This document shows, in pieces, positions 14,687 to 28,612 of a DNA stretch of 29,326 nucleotides (positions within the stretch are counted from its first letter, which is position 1; each line of letters starts with the position of its first letter). Below the pieces are notes generated by a model. That model saw only the letters and a list, made by a program, of their open reading frames with translations, searched no databases and had not been told where the DNA came from. The DNA comes from an uncultured Chloroflexota bacterium (GTDB lineage: Bacteria; Chloroflexota; Limnocylindria; Limnocylindrales; CSP1-4), in contig CAIYQJ010000275.1 of the NCBI GenBank assembly GCA_903928275.1, forward strand, positions 1 through 29,326, given 5' to 3'. The translations under genes and the position numbers were made by a program.

Positions 14687-15661
14687 TCAGAGCAGCGCGT
14701 TGCCGATGGGCAGGTACCGGGAGAAGTCGGCGAGCGGCCGATCCCAGCACAGGAGCGTGGGCGGCTCCACGATCCGCATGCCGGCGTGGAGCGCACACGT
14801 CATCGCCGGACCGCACGCGCCGGGGACGACCAGCGTGAAGTCTCGTGGCGGCGGCGCCACCGACGCCACGAGATGCCCGAGGATCGCCGGCACGAGCGCG
14901 CCGTCCACCGCCGCGACCGGGCCCATCCGGCCGTCGCCGCGCTCGTAGCCGTACCCGAGCATGACGCCGTCCCGATCCGTGTAGAGGTGGCCCCGCCTCG
15001 CGGTCACCCTGAGGTACCGGTGGTCGTCCGGGTGCGCGTAGCCGATCACCTCGCGGTCGATCGCGCCGGTCACGTCGACGAGCCGCCGGTGGCCCGGGCC
15101 GTCGGGCGGACCCGCCGCGATCGCGGCGAACGACGTCGCGGTGACGCCGTCGGGAAGCCTCGGGAATGCGTCGGGGTGGATCACCGGTCCCTTCAGGATG
15201 AAGGCCGGCATCCGGGGGACCATGCCGTGCCGCGCGTACAGGGCGTTCGAGACCGGCTGGCCGCTGTCGGTCGCGACGCCGAGCCGAAGGGGTCGACCGT
15301 CGGCCGCCACATCGTCGGAGTGGGGGAGCACGGTCTCGAGAAGCCGCGTCCCGAGCCCACGGCCCTGGTCGGCCGGCAGCACGAACAGCATGGCGAGGAA
15401 CCACGCGTCGCCCCGGACCCACGCGGACGCGAACCCCACGATCCGTTCGTCTCGCTCCGCGATGACGAACCGCTCCGGGTCCGTCGTCCTCAGGTGCGAC
15501 AGCAGCTCGACGAGCGGTGCGGTCTGCCACGTGACGACCGGCTGGCCGCGCGCCACGAGAACGTCCTCGATCGACGCCCGGTGGATCTCGGCGCAGGCGG
15601 GCAGGTCCTCCTCGGTCGCGGCTCGGAACCGCGTCCCGTCGACTGCGGACGCCTCGCCCAT
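14687..15661 (-). CDS. Double-domain GNAT family N-acetyltransferase
   Basis: A 324-residue protein. The N-terminal GNAT domain (about 10-155) shows RAATEEDLPACAEIHRAS, the acetyl-CoA loop DQGRGLGTRLLE and NALYARHGMVPRM. The C-terminal half looks like a second, degenerate GNAT domain (HLYTDRDGVMLGYGYERGDGRMGPVAA, then PGACGPAMTCALHAGMRI), an arrangement known in several two-domain acetyltransferases. Substrate is unknown. Its ATG at 15661 shares a base with the prfB stop (TGATG), and GAGGAC in the end of prfB can serve as ribosome site, so it is translationally coupled to RF2. Whether it modifies a translation component is speculation from that coupling alone. Confidence 0.85.
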   Translation of the reverse strand: MGEASAVDGTRFRAATEEDLPACAEIHRASIEDVLVARGQPVVTWQTAPLVELLSHLRTTDPERFVIAERDERIVGFASAWVRGDAWFLAMLFVLPADQGRGLGTRLLETVLPHSDDVAADGRPLRLGVATDSGQPVSNALYARHGMVPRMPAFILKGPVIHPDAFPRLPDGVTATSFAAIAAGPPDGPGHRRLVDVTGAIDREVIGYAHPDDHRYLRVTARRGHLYTDRDGVMLGYGYERGDGRMGPVAAVDGALVPAILGHLVASVAPPPRDFTLVVPGACGPAMTCALHAGMRIVEPPTLLCWDRPLADFSRYLPIGNALL

Positions 15662-16783
15662 CACTCGGCTGCGGCGTCCTCGGCGACCGCTCCTCCGGTC
15701 GCCTCGCGCTCGAGCTCGGCCTGCATGAACGGGTCCAGGTCCCCGTCGAGCACACCGGTCGTGTCGCTCGTCTCGTAGCCCGTCCGGTGGTCCTTCACCA
15801 TCTGGTACGGGTGCAGCACGTAGCTGCGGATCTGGTTGCCCCAGCCGGCCTCCACGTGCTCGCCCCTCAGCAGCCGCCGCGCGGCCTCGCGCTCCTCGAG
15901 CGCTCGCTCCAGGAGGCGCGCCTTCAGGATCTTCGTCGCGGTCTCGCGGTTCTGCATCTGCGACCGCTCGTTCTGGCTCTGCGACACGATGCCCGTGGGC
16001 AGATGCGTGAGGCGCACCGCGGAATCGGTCTTGTTCACGTGCTGGCCGCCTGCGCCGGTGGCCCGATAGGTGTCGATGCGGATCTCGTCCCAGTCGATCT
16101 CGACCTCGACGTCGTCTTCAGCCTCCGGCAGGACCTCGATGAGCGCGAACGTCGTCTGCCGCCGCTTCTGGCCGTCGTATGGGCTGATCCGCACCAGGCG
16201 ATGGACCCCGCGCTCGACCTTCAGGTATCCGTACGCGTACCGGCCATCGATGGCGACCGCCGCGCTCTTGATGCCCGTCTGCTCGCCCTCGGTCGAGTCG
16301 AGGATCTCCGTGGAGAACCGGCGGCGCTCTGCCCAGCGGAGGAACATCCGCAGGAGCATCTCGGCCCAGTCGGTGGCCTCGGTCCCGCCGGCGCCCGCCG
16401 AGATCGAGAGAATGGCGCCCCGCTCGTCGTACTCGCCGCCGAGGAGCAGTTGGAAGCGCGCCCGTTCGAACGTGGCGCGGAGCTTCTCGGCGTCGGCATC
16501 GACCTCGGCGATGAGCTCGGCGTCGCCAGCGTCGTCCGCCATCTCGCGCAGCTCGACCAGCGACGCCGCGCGCGACGCCATGTCCGTCCAGAGCGAGATC
16601 TCCGACCGGAGACCCTCGGCCCGCCGCAGCGTCTTCTGGGCGTCGCGCTGGTCGTCCCAGAAGCCGGGCTCGGCCGTGTGTGCCTCCAGCTCCGCGAGGA
16701 GCTCCGTCTTGGCGGGGAGGTCAAAGCCTCCCCGACGTCGCTGCGATCCGCTCGGCGAGGTCGCGTTGTCCGGACAGGTCCAT
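15661..16783 (-). CDS. prfB: Peptide chain release factor 2, expressed by programmed +1 frameshift
   Basis: ATG 16783 opens a 20-codon frame ending ATSGRL with TGA at 16723-16721. A +1 shift at CTT-TGA-C continues as DLPAKTELLAELE to the stop at 15661, giving 373 residues. Domain order is normal: N-terminal helices with PGFWDD, the stop-recognition domain, GGQ at residues 245-247 (RATGAGGQHVNKTDSAVR), and the C-terminal domain. RF2 releases peptides at TGA and TAA. The anticodon-like tripeptide is SPY (200-202), not the usual SPF, and the His normally found in RRHTSF is Gln (RRQTTF, Q209). The start overlaps the stop of the Cys-rich gene and the end overlaps the GNAT start. Confidence 0.95.
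16720..16733 (-). promoter_or_regulatory. prfB programmed +1 frameshift site
   Basis: GGGGAGG directly precedes CTT TGA C. This is the classic RF2 autoregulatory slippery site: low RF2 leaves TGA unread, the ribosome slips on CTT and continues in the +1 frame. The Shine-Dalgarno-like run sits right against CTT rather than three bases away as in E. coli. Confidence 0.9.
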
Positions 16784-17007
16784 CAGGCCTGGATCCGCGC
16801 GTCCTGCAGGAGGATCGGCCGAAGCTCGATGAGCCGGATGGCGGACTTGCTTCGGGCGACGACGGGGTTCACGCAAGGGCAGTAGTTGTTGTGCGCGCAG
16901 ACGCCACAGTTCCCGTCGCAATCGAGTGCGGCGGCATAGCTGCACGATCGGCAATCACGCTCGCAGGCGATGAGATCGATGAACCGGGAATCCTCGACCT
17001 GCTTCAC
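16783..17007 (-). CDS. Cys-rich small protein, translationally coupled to prfB
   Basis: I do not recognise this 74-residue protein. It has eight cysteines at 15, 19, 22, 30, 34, 37, 43 and 45: two C-x3-C-x2-C modules (CERDCRSC and CDGNCGVC) followed by CPC. This spacing suggests binding of zinc or an iron-sulfur cluster. The C-terminal 25 residues (ARSKSAIRLIELRPILLQD) are basic then hydrophobic, like a strand/helix element. No signal peptide is seen, so it is probably cytoplasmic. GTG 17007 has GAGAGGGG about 5 bases upstream. The TGA stop overlaps the prfB ATG by one base (TGATG), so RF2 translation is likely coupled to it. A TATACT -10 lies at 17123-17128. Function is unknown. Confidence 0.75.
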   Translation of the reverse strand: MKQVEDSRFIDLIACERDCRSCSYAAALDCDGNCGVCAHNNYCPCVNPVVARSKSAIRLIELRPILLQDARIQA

Positions 17008-17122
17008 CTGTCCCCTCTCTCGGCTGCGCGTCGGTGCCCATGGGCTGCGGGCGGACACCTTCGCGGGGTGGGTGACCAACGGTCCGTCGGCCGGCCCCCT
17101 CCGCCGGTCGAACTTCCGCGCC

Positions 17123-17128
17123 AGTATA
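17123..17128 (-). promoter_or_regulatory. -10 box (TATACT) for the Cys-rich/prfB/GNAT unit
   Basis: GTATACT on the - strand, about 115 bases before the Cys-rich start. The box is identical to those before secA and the PPOX gene. No good -35 match is seen, as is common where the -10 is strong. Confidence 0.45.
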
Positions 17129-17198
17129 CGGGGAGGTCCGCTCTTCGCCTAGAGGGAAGATGGGCGGAGAGCGCCCGAGCGGCCCCCGGGCGCGCCGA

Positions 17199-17836
17199 TC
17201 AGCCGGGCGTCTCGGACTGGCCCACGACGAGGTACCAGCCGAGTGCGCCGAGCTCGTGGATGGTGGCCCGGGCACGGGCGGCGAGGGTGGCGTCGCTCGG
17301 GCTCTCGTCCGTGGGCGACCCGTAGGCCTCGATGCCGATGTCGCCGGCCATCCGGATGACACGGAGCATGTGGCCGCGGTCCGAGACGAAGACCGCGGAC
17401 CGGATGCCGCGCTCGGCGAAGAGATCGTGCAGGCCGAGGAGCGACGTGAGGGTCGTGGTGCCGCTCGACTCGCCGATGATGGCCGACGCAGGGACACCCC
17501 GGGACATCGCATAGGCACGCGCGGCGGCGGCCTCGGTCGTGCGGTCCCCGGCCGCGCCGCCGCCCGTCACGACGAACCACGGGGCCAGCCCGCTCTTCCA
17601 GAGTGCCACGGCATGGTCGATCCGGGCCCGGAAGACCGGCGACGGGGTGCCGTCGTACTGGGCCGCGCCGAGCACGACGACCGCGTCCGCGGGGCGCGCC
17701 TCGTCGGTGTAGCCCTGCGTCCAGATCCGGTACGTGGCGTACCCGGCGAGCGCCGTCACCACGGCCACCGCGGCGATCCCGAGGAATGCGACGTCGGCGA
17801 GCCGTTGTCGGGCCGTCGATCGCTGCGCGCGCGGCT

Positions 17837-17840
<4 letters not shown>
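17199..17840 (-). CDS. YdcF/SanA-like DUF218 membrane protein
   Basis: A 213-residue protein with one N-terminal membrane segment (about residues 16-40) and a DUF218 domain. Supporting motifs are ADAVVVLGAAQYDGTPSPVFRARIDHAVALW, FVVTGGG, the EAAAARAYAMSRGVP helix, ESSGTTTLTSL and VFVSDRGHMLRVIRMAGDIG. The family (YdcF, SanA, ElyC) acts near the membrane in envelope biogenesis; the biochemical activity is not settled. GTG 17840 overlaps the secA stop as GTGA, so it is coupled to secA. Upstream in-frame sequence belongs to the secA coding region in another frame and is excluded. Confidence 0.85.
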
Positions 17841-20863
<3,023 letters not shown>

Positions 20864-20872
20864 GAGGGCCCA

Positions 20873-20878
20873 AGTATA
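20873..20878 (-). promoter_or_regulatory. -10 box (TATACT) of secA
   Basis: CTATACTTGGG lies directly before the secA start. Initiation 6-7 bases downstream would fall within a few bases of the ATG, predicting a leader of at most a few nucleotides. The -35 region is not well conserved. Confidence 0.5.
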
Positions 20879-20957
20879 GGCGAGGGTCCCCGTCCGACCT
20901 TCGCGGTCGCCTCGTGCCCCGCCCCGTGACGCGACCCGCGCGGGGAGTTCGGGGAGG

Positions 20958-21185
20958 CTAGTGCCAGAAGCCCGAGCCGTACCCCGCGAGCAGCAGCACG
21001 AACGTGGCGATCCCCAGGGCGAGCCAGAAGACCAACGCGCGCAGGCTGCTGGTGGGGTTCATCTCGGGGTTCGCGAGCGCGGGCACGTTCCAGCGCGGTG
21101 AGCGGAGGTCTTCGCGCCACTGCTTCTTCGGCGCCGCCGCCTCGATCCCGCCCTGCCCGTCGGGTCGGTGGAGCTGGAGCGTCAT
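20958..21185 (-). CDS. Small single-pass membrane protein, 75 aa, unknown
   Basis: I do not recognise this protein. The first 45 residues are polar with APKKQWREDLRSPRWNVP and NPEMNP. A single hydrophobic helix (about residues 50-70, LRALVFWLALGIATFVLLLAG) follows, with a 5-residue tail YGSGFWH, cut short, giving a tail-anchored layout with the bulk in the cytoplasm. ATG 21185 has GAGG 6-8 bases upstream. It ends in TAG, the only protein gene in the window not ending in TGA. It lies between prs and secA with about 85 bases before the 44-bp repeat and about 80 bases before the secA promoter region. A link to SecA or membrane division is only positional. Confidence 0.6.
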   Translation of the reverse strand: MTLQLHRPDGQGGIEAAAPKKQWREDLRSPRWNVPALANPEMNPTSSLRALVFWLALGIATFVLLLAGYGSGFWH

Positions 21186-21271
21186 CCCTGCCTCATCTGT
21201 GTGCCGCCCGGTGTCCGCTGCATCGTAGCCGCCCGGTGGCGCCACGGCCACCCGGTCGCCGCCGGAGTCGC

Positions 21272-21359
21272 GGCGTCAGGCGCGCTCGGCGACCGTCGCC
21301 CTCCCGTCGGTGTCTGGCGTCAGGCGCGCTCGGCGACCGTCGCCCTCTCGTCGGTGTCC
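21272..21359 (-). repeat. 44-bp tandem duplication across the prs stop codon
   Basis: Two head-to-tail 44-base copies (21272-21315 and 21316-21359) differ at two positions. The second contains the prs stop codon; the first lies just downstream of the gene. As 44 is not a multiple of three, the copy has not extended the protein. Confidence 0.85.
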
Positions 21360-22398
21360 GGCTCGTCGCCCGTGGTGCCCGCGGGCAGGCCCTCCTCCCA
21401 GAGGAGCATCTCCTGGGTGAAGGACAGCTCGCTGCTGAAGAGCGCACCCACCGACTCGCCCCGGTGGATCCGACGGATCGCCTCCCCGATGAGCGGGGCG
21501 ACGGAGAGCTGCGTGATCAGCGGGTCCATCCGGGAGGCCGAGATCGGGATCGAGTCCGTGAGGACGATCTCGCGCACCGACGACGCCCTGATCCGCTCGA
21601 TCGCAGGGTCGGAGAGGACGGCGTGGGTGGCGGCGGCGTAGATCTCGTCGACCCCCTCGCGCTCGAGCGCGCGGACGATCTCCATCAGCGTCCCGGCCGT
21701 GTCGATCTCGTCGTCGACGACGATCGCGCGGCGCCCGCGGACGTCGCCGATGACGTTGAGGACCTCCGCCTGGTCGAGGTTGCCCACGCGCCGCTTCTCG
21801 ACGATCGCCAGCGGCGCGTCGATGAGCTCGGCGAACGTACGTGCCCGCTTCGCGAAGCCGAGATCCGTCACGACGACCAGGTCGTCCAGGCCCTTGTGGA
21901 TGAAGTAGTTCGACAGCAGGTGGACCGCGGTGAGCTCATCCACGGGGATGTTGAAGAAGCCCTGGATCTGGCCCTGGTGGAGGTCCATCGTGAGGACGCG
22001 GTCCGCGCCGGCCACCGTGATCATGTCCGCCACGAGGCGGGCTGTGATCGGGACGCGCGGCTGGTCCTTCTTGTCCGAGCGGCCGTACGCGTAGTACGGG
22101 ATGACTGCGGTGATCCGCCCGGCCGACGCGCGCTTGAACGCGTCGATCATGATCAGCAGCTCCATGATCGACTGGTTCACGGGCCGGCTGGTCGGCTGGA
22201 CCAGGAAGACGTCCTTCTCCCGCACGTTGTCGAGGATGCGGACGAAGATGTTGTCGTTCGCGAACTGGAAGATCTCCGCCCGTCCGGGCTCGGTGCCCAG
22301 GTACCGGCAGATCTTTCGGGCGAGCCCTGGGTTCGCGTTCCCGGCGTAGACGTCGAACTGGTCCGAGTACACCGCCGACTCCCGACCGAGGGGTGCGC

Positions 22399-22402
<4 letters not shown>
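21320..22402 (-). CDS. prs: Ribose-phosphate pyrophosphokinase (PRPP synthetase)
   Basis: A 360-residue enzyme making PRPP from ribose 5-phosphate and ATP for nucleotide, His and Trp synthesis. Motifs are GNANPGLARKICRYLG, FVRILDNVREKDVFLVQPT, PYYAYGRSDKKD, the catalytic KRR of VEKRRVGNLD, and the PRPP loop VVDDEIDTAGTL. Class I PRPP synthetases are usually 310-330 residues; here a Glu/Asp/Ala-rich tail of about 35 residues is added after FSSELSFTQ. GTG 22402 overlaps the gyrA stop as GTGA, so it is coupled to gyrA, an unusual neighbour. An in-frame GTG 30 bases further in is an alternative start. The gene's 3' end is part of a tandem duplication. Confidence 0.93.
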
Positions 22403-24960
<2,558 letters not shown>

Positions 24961-25030
24961 GGGGTCTGTCTCCCGCTGGATGCTGTCGGTCGAGCGTGGC
25001 CGGCTGCCGCCCGGTCGTCCAGGTCATGCC

Positions 25031-26065
25031 TCATGTCGGCGGGTGCTCCACCGTCGCCGCGTGGTCCGTCGTGGACGGCCGTCGGCCGAAGCTCGCGGCA
25101 TCGGATGTCGACGGGCCCCGGCCGAAGCTCGCGGCCTCAGCCGCGGCGTCGGACGTCGATGGTGCGCCCGCGCGACGCCGCACGCCGGTGAGCGACGCCG
25201 CGATGGCCGCCGCGTCCGCAGGGTCGAGCTTGGCGAGCGCGTCCCGCAGCACCCAGGCCCGGTGGCCGTCGTCGGTCCGGCCGGCGACCCCGGCCTCGCG
25301 GACGCAGAACGCCCCGACCGCCGCCCGGTCCACGATCACGAGCGATCGCAGTGCCCACGAGAGCGCCTTCTGCACGTCCGGCTCCGCGTCGCCGATGAGC
25401 GTCCCGATCACCTCGAGGCCGCGGCTAGCGACCTCCGGCCGCCGTCCCCCGTCGCGCTGCTCGAACGGCATCCGCGCGATCGTGGACCCCACGAGGCGGC
25501 GCTCCCACCGCGAGGGCGAGTAGACGAGCTGCTCGAGCTCCGCCCAGCGGTACGGCTCGCGCAGGATCCCGCGCGCGCACGGCTCGGACAGGCGGTCCAC
25601 CGTGATCCACTCGGTCGCCTGGCGGGCCGCGAAGCGGATCAGCTGCCAGGTCCGCTCGGGGTCCGCGTCGAGGGTGCGGTCCATGAGGCGGATCGCGATC
25701 CACTGCTGCTCGGCGATCGGCTCACGCAGCAGGCGGTCGACGACGGGGAGGATGCGCGCCGGCGCGCATCCTCGCAGGCCCCGGACGAGCGATCCCATGA
25801 CGGCATCGAGCAGCGGCGTCCGCACGCCGAGCACCGAAGCGATGCCCGGCGTCACGCGTCGGATCTCGGCCTCGAACGACGGATCGGCGAGCGTCCGGAG
25901 GCCGGCGTCGAGCTCGACGACGAACGCGTCCGGATCGTCCACGTGCTCGGCCAGGCCACGCCCCACCGCCCGGGCCGCGTCAAGGCGCTCGTCGACGAAG
26001 GCACCCCCAGCCGCGGTCGTCCGGCTCGGCTCGCGCGAGCGCGGCGAGACGGCGGACACGATCAC
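25031..26065 (-). CDS. AlkD-like HEAT-repeat DNA alkylation repair protein (probable)
   Basis: A 344-residue all-helical protein resembling the DNA alkylation repair (AlkD) superfamily: repeated helix pairs through about residue 290 with WIAIRLMDRTLDADPERTW, ATEWITVDRLSEP and SPSRWERRLVGSTIARMPFE, then DVQKALSWALRSL. AlkD glycosylases remove bulky alkylated bases without flipping them. Sequence similarity is modest and another HEAT-repeat role is possible. The tail (about 295-344) is a low-complexity stretch with a 12-residue repeat (PSTSDAASFGR). GTG 26065 overlaps the thioesterase stop as GTGA, inside the gyrase run. Confidence 0.65.
   Translation of the reverse strand: MIVSAVSPRSREPSRTTAAGGAFVDERLDAARAVGRGLAEHVDDPDAFVVELDAGLRTLADPSFEAEIRRVTPGIASVLGVRTPLLDAVMGSLVRGLRGCAPARILPVVDRLLREPIAEQQWIAIRLMDRTLDADPERTWQLIRFAARQATEWITVDRLSEPCARGILREPYRWAELEQLVYSPSRWERRLVGSTIARMPFEQRDGGRRPEVASRGLEVIGTLIGDAEPDVQKALSWALRSLVIVDRAAVGAFCVREAGVAGRTDDGHRAWVLRDALAKLDPADAAAIAASLTGVRRRAGAPSTSDAAAEAASFGRGPSTSDAASFGRRPSTTDHAATVEHPPT
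25084..25167 (-). repeat. 36-bp tandem repeat in alkD-like 3' end
   Basis: Units starting at 25084 and 25120 share the core of a 36-base repeat encoding PSTSDAASFGR-type motifs. The second unit carries a small insertion (AAE). The tail is probably disordered. Confidence 0.65.
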
Positions 26066-26646
26066 GCTTCCACCGACGCGGCCACCAGTGCGGGCGTATC
26101 GACACCCGTGACAGCCGGCGGCGACTGGACGACGCGCCAGCGACGGCTCCCGTCCGGGGCGTCGGTGACTCCGGTCAGGCGATAGAGGTCCCGCATCTCA
26201 CGCCGGCGATCCTCGGGCGCCGTCACGTAGACGCCCGCCGCGGTGGCATAGGCGTCACCGGTCGCGGGGTCCAGGACGACCGCCTCAGTTCGGAGGACGC
26301 GACGCCGCGCGCCCACGACCCGGCCCTCCGCGCGGATCGGCGTCCCCACCGGGACGGGCCGGCGGTACTCGATCGACATCCGCGCGGTGAACCCGAACGC
26401 ATCACGCGACGCGATCGCCCATGCCATCGCCTCGTCGAGGATCGTCGCGACAATCCCGCCATGCGCGATGCCGTCCCACCCCTGAAAAGCGGGATCCAGG
26501 ACCAGGTCACTCCACGCGCGGTCCGGCTCCAGGTGCAGCGACATCCTGATCCCGCGCACGTTCAGGTCGCCGCAGGCGAAGCAGCGGTGGGCGGCAATGT
26601 CGAACGTGCCCTCGTCCGACGGGTCCGGGCGGTGGTCAGATGTCAA
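26062..26646 (-). CDS. Hotdog-fold acyl-CoA thioesterase (PaaI-like)
   Basis: A 194-residue protein with a hotdog core. HRCFACGDLNVRGIRMSL at the N-terminus is typical of one PaaI/THEM-type subgroup. It is followed by FQGWDGIAHGGIVATILDEAMAWA, with the HGG and active-site acidic region, and MSIEYRRPVPVGTPIRAEGRV. It should hydrolyse an acyl-CoA of unknown identity. The C-terminal 45 residues are outside the fold. The only possible start before the CFACG motif is TTG 26646, which overlaps the end of gyrB by 11 bases; translation is probably coupled to gyrB. Its stop overlaps the next gene. No fatty-acid genes are nearby. Confidence 0.82.
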   Translation of the reverse strand: MTSDHRPDPSDEGTFDIAAHRCFACGDLNVRGIRMSLHLEPDRAWSDLVLDPAFQGWDGIAHGGIVATILDEAMAWAIASRDAFGFTARMSIEYRRPVPVGTPIRAEGRVVGARRRVLRTEAVVLDPATGDAYATAAGVYVTAPEDRRREMRDLYRLTGVTDAPDGSRRWRVVQSPPAVTGVDTPALVAASVEA

Positions 26647-28612
26647 GGTTGCGCACCTTCCGCGCCTCGGTCTTGATGAACTCCTTGCGCGGTGCGACCT
26701 TCTCGCCCATGAGCATCGTGAAGATCGCGTCGGCCTCGGCCGCGTCCTCGATGTGGGCCCGAAGCAGCGTCCTGGTCTCCGGGTTCATCGTCGTGTCCCA
26801 GAGCTGGTCCGCGTTCATCTCGCCGAGCCCCTTGAAGCGCTGGACCGAGAGGTTCTTCGCGTTCATCTCCTTGACGATCCGATCCCGCTCTGCCTCGGAC
26901 TGTGCGTATCGCGTCACCTTGCCGGTGCTCACGCGGAACAGCGGCGGTTGGGCGATGTAGAGGTAGCCCTGCTCGATGATGAGCGGCATGTGGCGGTAGA
27001 AGAAGGTGAGGAGCAGCGTGCGGATGTGGGCGCCGTCCACATCCGCGTCGGTCATGATGATCACGCGGTGGTAGCGGAGCTTGGCGATGTCGAAGGTCTC
27101 GCCGATCCCGGCTCCGAGCGCCACGATGAGTGGCCGCACGTTCTCGCTCGAGAGGATCCTGTCGAGCCGCGCCTTCTCGACGTTGAGGATCTTTCCGCGG
27201 AGCGGCAGGATCGCCTGGAACCGGCGGTCGCGTCCACCCTTCGCCGATCCACCCGCCGAGTCACCTTCGACGAGGTAGAGCTCGCTCTTGGACGGGTCCC
27301 GCTCCTGGCAGTCGGCGAGCTTGCCGGGCAGCGCGAGCCCCTCGAGCGCTCCCTTGCGGATGACGAGGTCGCGCGCCTTGCGGGCCGCCTCGCGAGCTCG
27401 CGCGGAGCGCAGGCACTGCTCGACGATGCGCCGCGCGTCGCCCGGGTTCTCCTCGAGGTACTGGACGATGCCGTCCGCCACGGCCGAGGCGACCTGCGGC
27501 GTCACGAACGCGTTCCCCAGCTTCGCCTTCGTCTGGCCCTCGAACTCGGGGTTCGGCAGCTTCACGCTCACGACGGCCGTCAGCCCGTCCCGCACGTCCT
27601 CGCCGGAGAGATTGCCGTCGGCGTCCTTGAGAATGCCGCTCTTCCGGGCGAACTCGTTCAGCGAGCGTGTCAGGGCGGTGCGAAACCCGGTGAGGTGGGT
27701 GCCGCCGTCGACGGTGTTGATGTTGTTGGCGAATGCGTAGACGTTCTCCGTGAAGCTGTCGTTGTACTGGAGCGCGACCTCGATCTTTGTCACGCCGTCC
27801 GTCCGGTCGACGTAGATGGGTCGGTCGTGGAGAACGTCCTTGTTCCGGTTCAGGTGCCGGACGAAGGACATGAGACCGCCCTCGAAGTAGAACGACCGCT
27901 CTCGATCGTGATGCTCGTCGACGAGCCGGATCCACAGGCCCTTGTTGAGGTAGGCCGACTCGCGCATGCGCTGGGCGATCGTGTCGAACGAGAACTCTGT
28001 CGTCTCGAACATCTCCGAGTCCGCGCGGAAGATCGTCGTCGTCCCGCGACGGTCACCCTGCGGCCCTACCTTCGTCACTTGTGTGGTCGGCTTGCCGCGC
28101 ACGTACTCCTGGGCCCAGACCGCGCCGTCTCGGGCGGATTCGACGCGGAGCCATTCGGACAGTGCGTTCACGACGCTCACGCCGACCCCGTGGAGGCCGC
28201 CGGACACCTTGTACCCGGTCCCTCCGAACTTTCCGCCGGCATGGAGCACCGTGTGGACGACCTCCAGGGCGTCCTTCCCGGTCGAGTGCCGCCCAACGGG
28301 CACGCCTCGCCCATCGTCCACGACGCGAACGGTCCCGTCCGCGAGCAGCGTGACGTCGATCCGCGTCGCGTGACCGGCCATCGCCTCATCGATCGAGTTG
28401 TCGACGACCTCCCAGACGAGGTGGTGAAGTCCGCGGACATCCGTGGAGCCGATGTACATCCCCGGGCGCTTGCGCACCGCCTCCAGGCCCTCGAGGACCT
28501 GGATCGCGTTCGCCCCGTAGTCGTCCGCCGCTCCGCGTCGCCGCGTGGACCGCTGCGGCTGCGAGCCTGTCCCCACGGTGGGGTCCTTCGGACGCTTGGC
28601 GTTGTCCGTCAC
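26636..28612 (-). CDS. gyrB: DNA gyrase subunit B
   Basis: A 658-residue GyrB of the short type without the E. coli insertion. The GHKL ATPase part shows EVVDNSIDEAMAG, DDGRGVPVGRHSTGK and GGLHGVGVSVVNALS. The Toprim part shows EGDSAGGSAKGGRDRRFQAILPLRGKI and MTDADVDGAHIRTLLLTFFYR. The C-terminus has QRFKGLGEMNADQLWDTTM. It supplies ATP-driven strand passage for gyrase with GyrA. GTG 28612 has GGAGG 7 bases upstream and overlaps the parB stop as GTGA. Confidence 0.97.
   Translation of the reverse strand: MTDNAKRPKDPTVGTGSQPQRSTRRRGAADDYGANAIQVLEGLEAVRKRPGMYIGSTDVRGLHHLVWEVVDNSIDEAMAGHATRIDVTLLADGTVRVVDDGRGVPVGRHSTGKDALEVVHTVLHAGGKFGGTGYKVSGGLHGVGVSVVNALSEWLRVESARDGAVWAQEYVRGKPTTQVTKVGPQGDRRGTTTIFRADSEMFETTEFSFDTIAQRMRESAYLNKGLWIRLVDEHHDRERSFYFEGGLMSFVRHLNRNKDVLHDRPIYVDRTDGVTKIEVALQYNDSFTENVYAFANNINTVDGGTHLTGFRTALTRSLNEFARKSGILKDADGNLSGEDVRDGLTAVVSVKLPNPEFEGQTKAKLGNAFVTPQVASAVADGIVQYLEENPGDARRIVEQCLRSARAREAARKARDLVIRKGALEGLALPGKLADCQERDPSKSELYLVEGDSAGGSAKGGRDRRFQAILPLRGKILNVEKARLDRILSSENVRPLIVALGAGIGETFDIAKLRYHRVIIMTDADVDGAHIRTLLLTFFYRHMPLIIEQGYLYIAQPPLFRVSTGKVTRYAQSEAERDRIVKEMNAKNLSVQRFKGLGEMNADQLWDTTMNPETRTLLRAHIEDAAEADAIFTMLMGEKVAPRKEFIKTEARKVRNLDI

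Noticed and set aside
16030..16045. parS-like site around CACGTG cores (also near 4838, 8150, 15525, 24325, 25940)
   Set aside because: None has the flanking TGTTTC/GAAACA arms; they are common CACGTG hexamers within coding sequence.
16721..16783. prfB as a broken gene with an early TGA
   Set aside because: The CTT TGA C context with a preceding purine-rich ribosome-like site is the normal RF2 frameshift signal.
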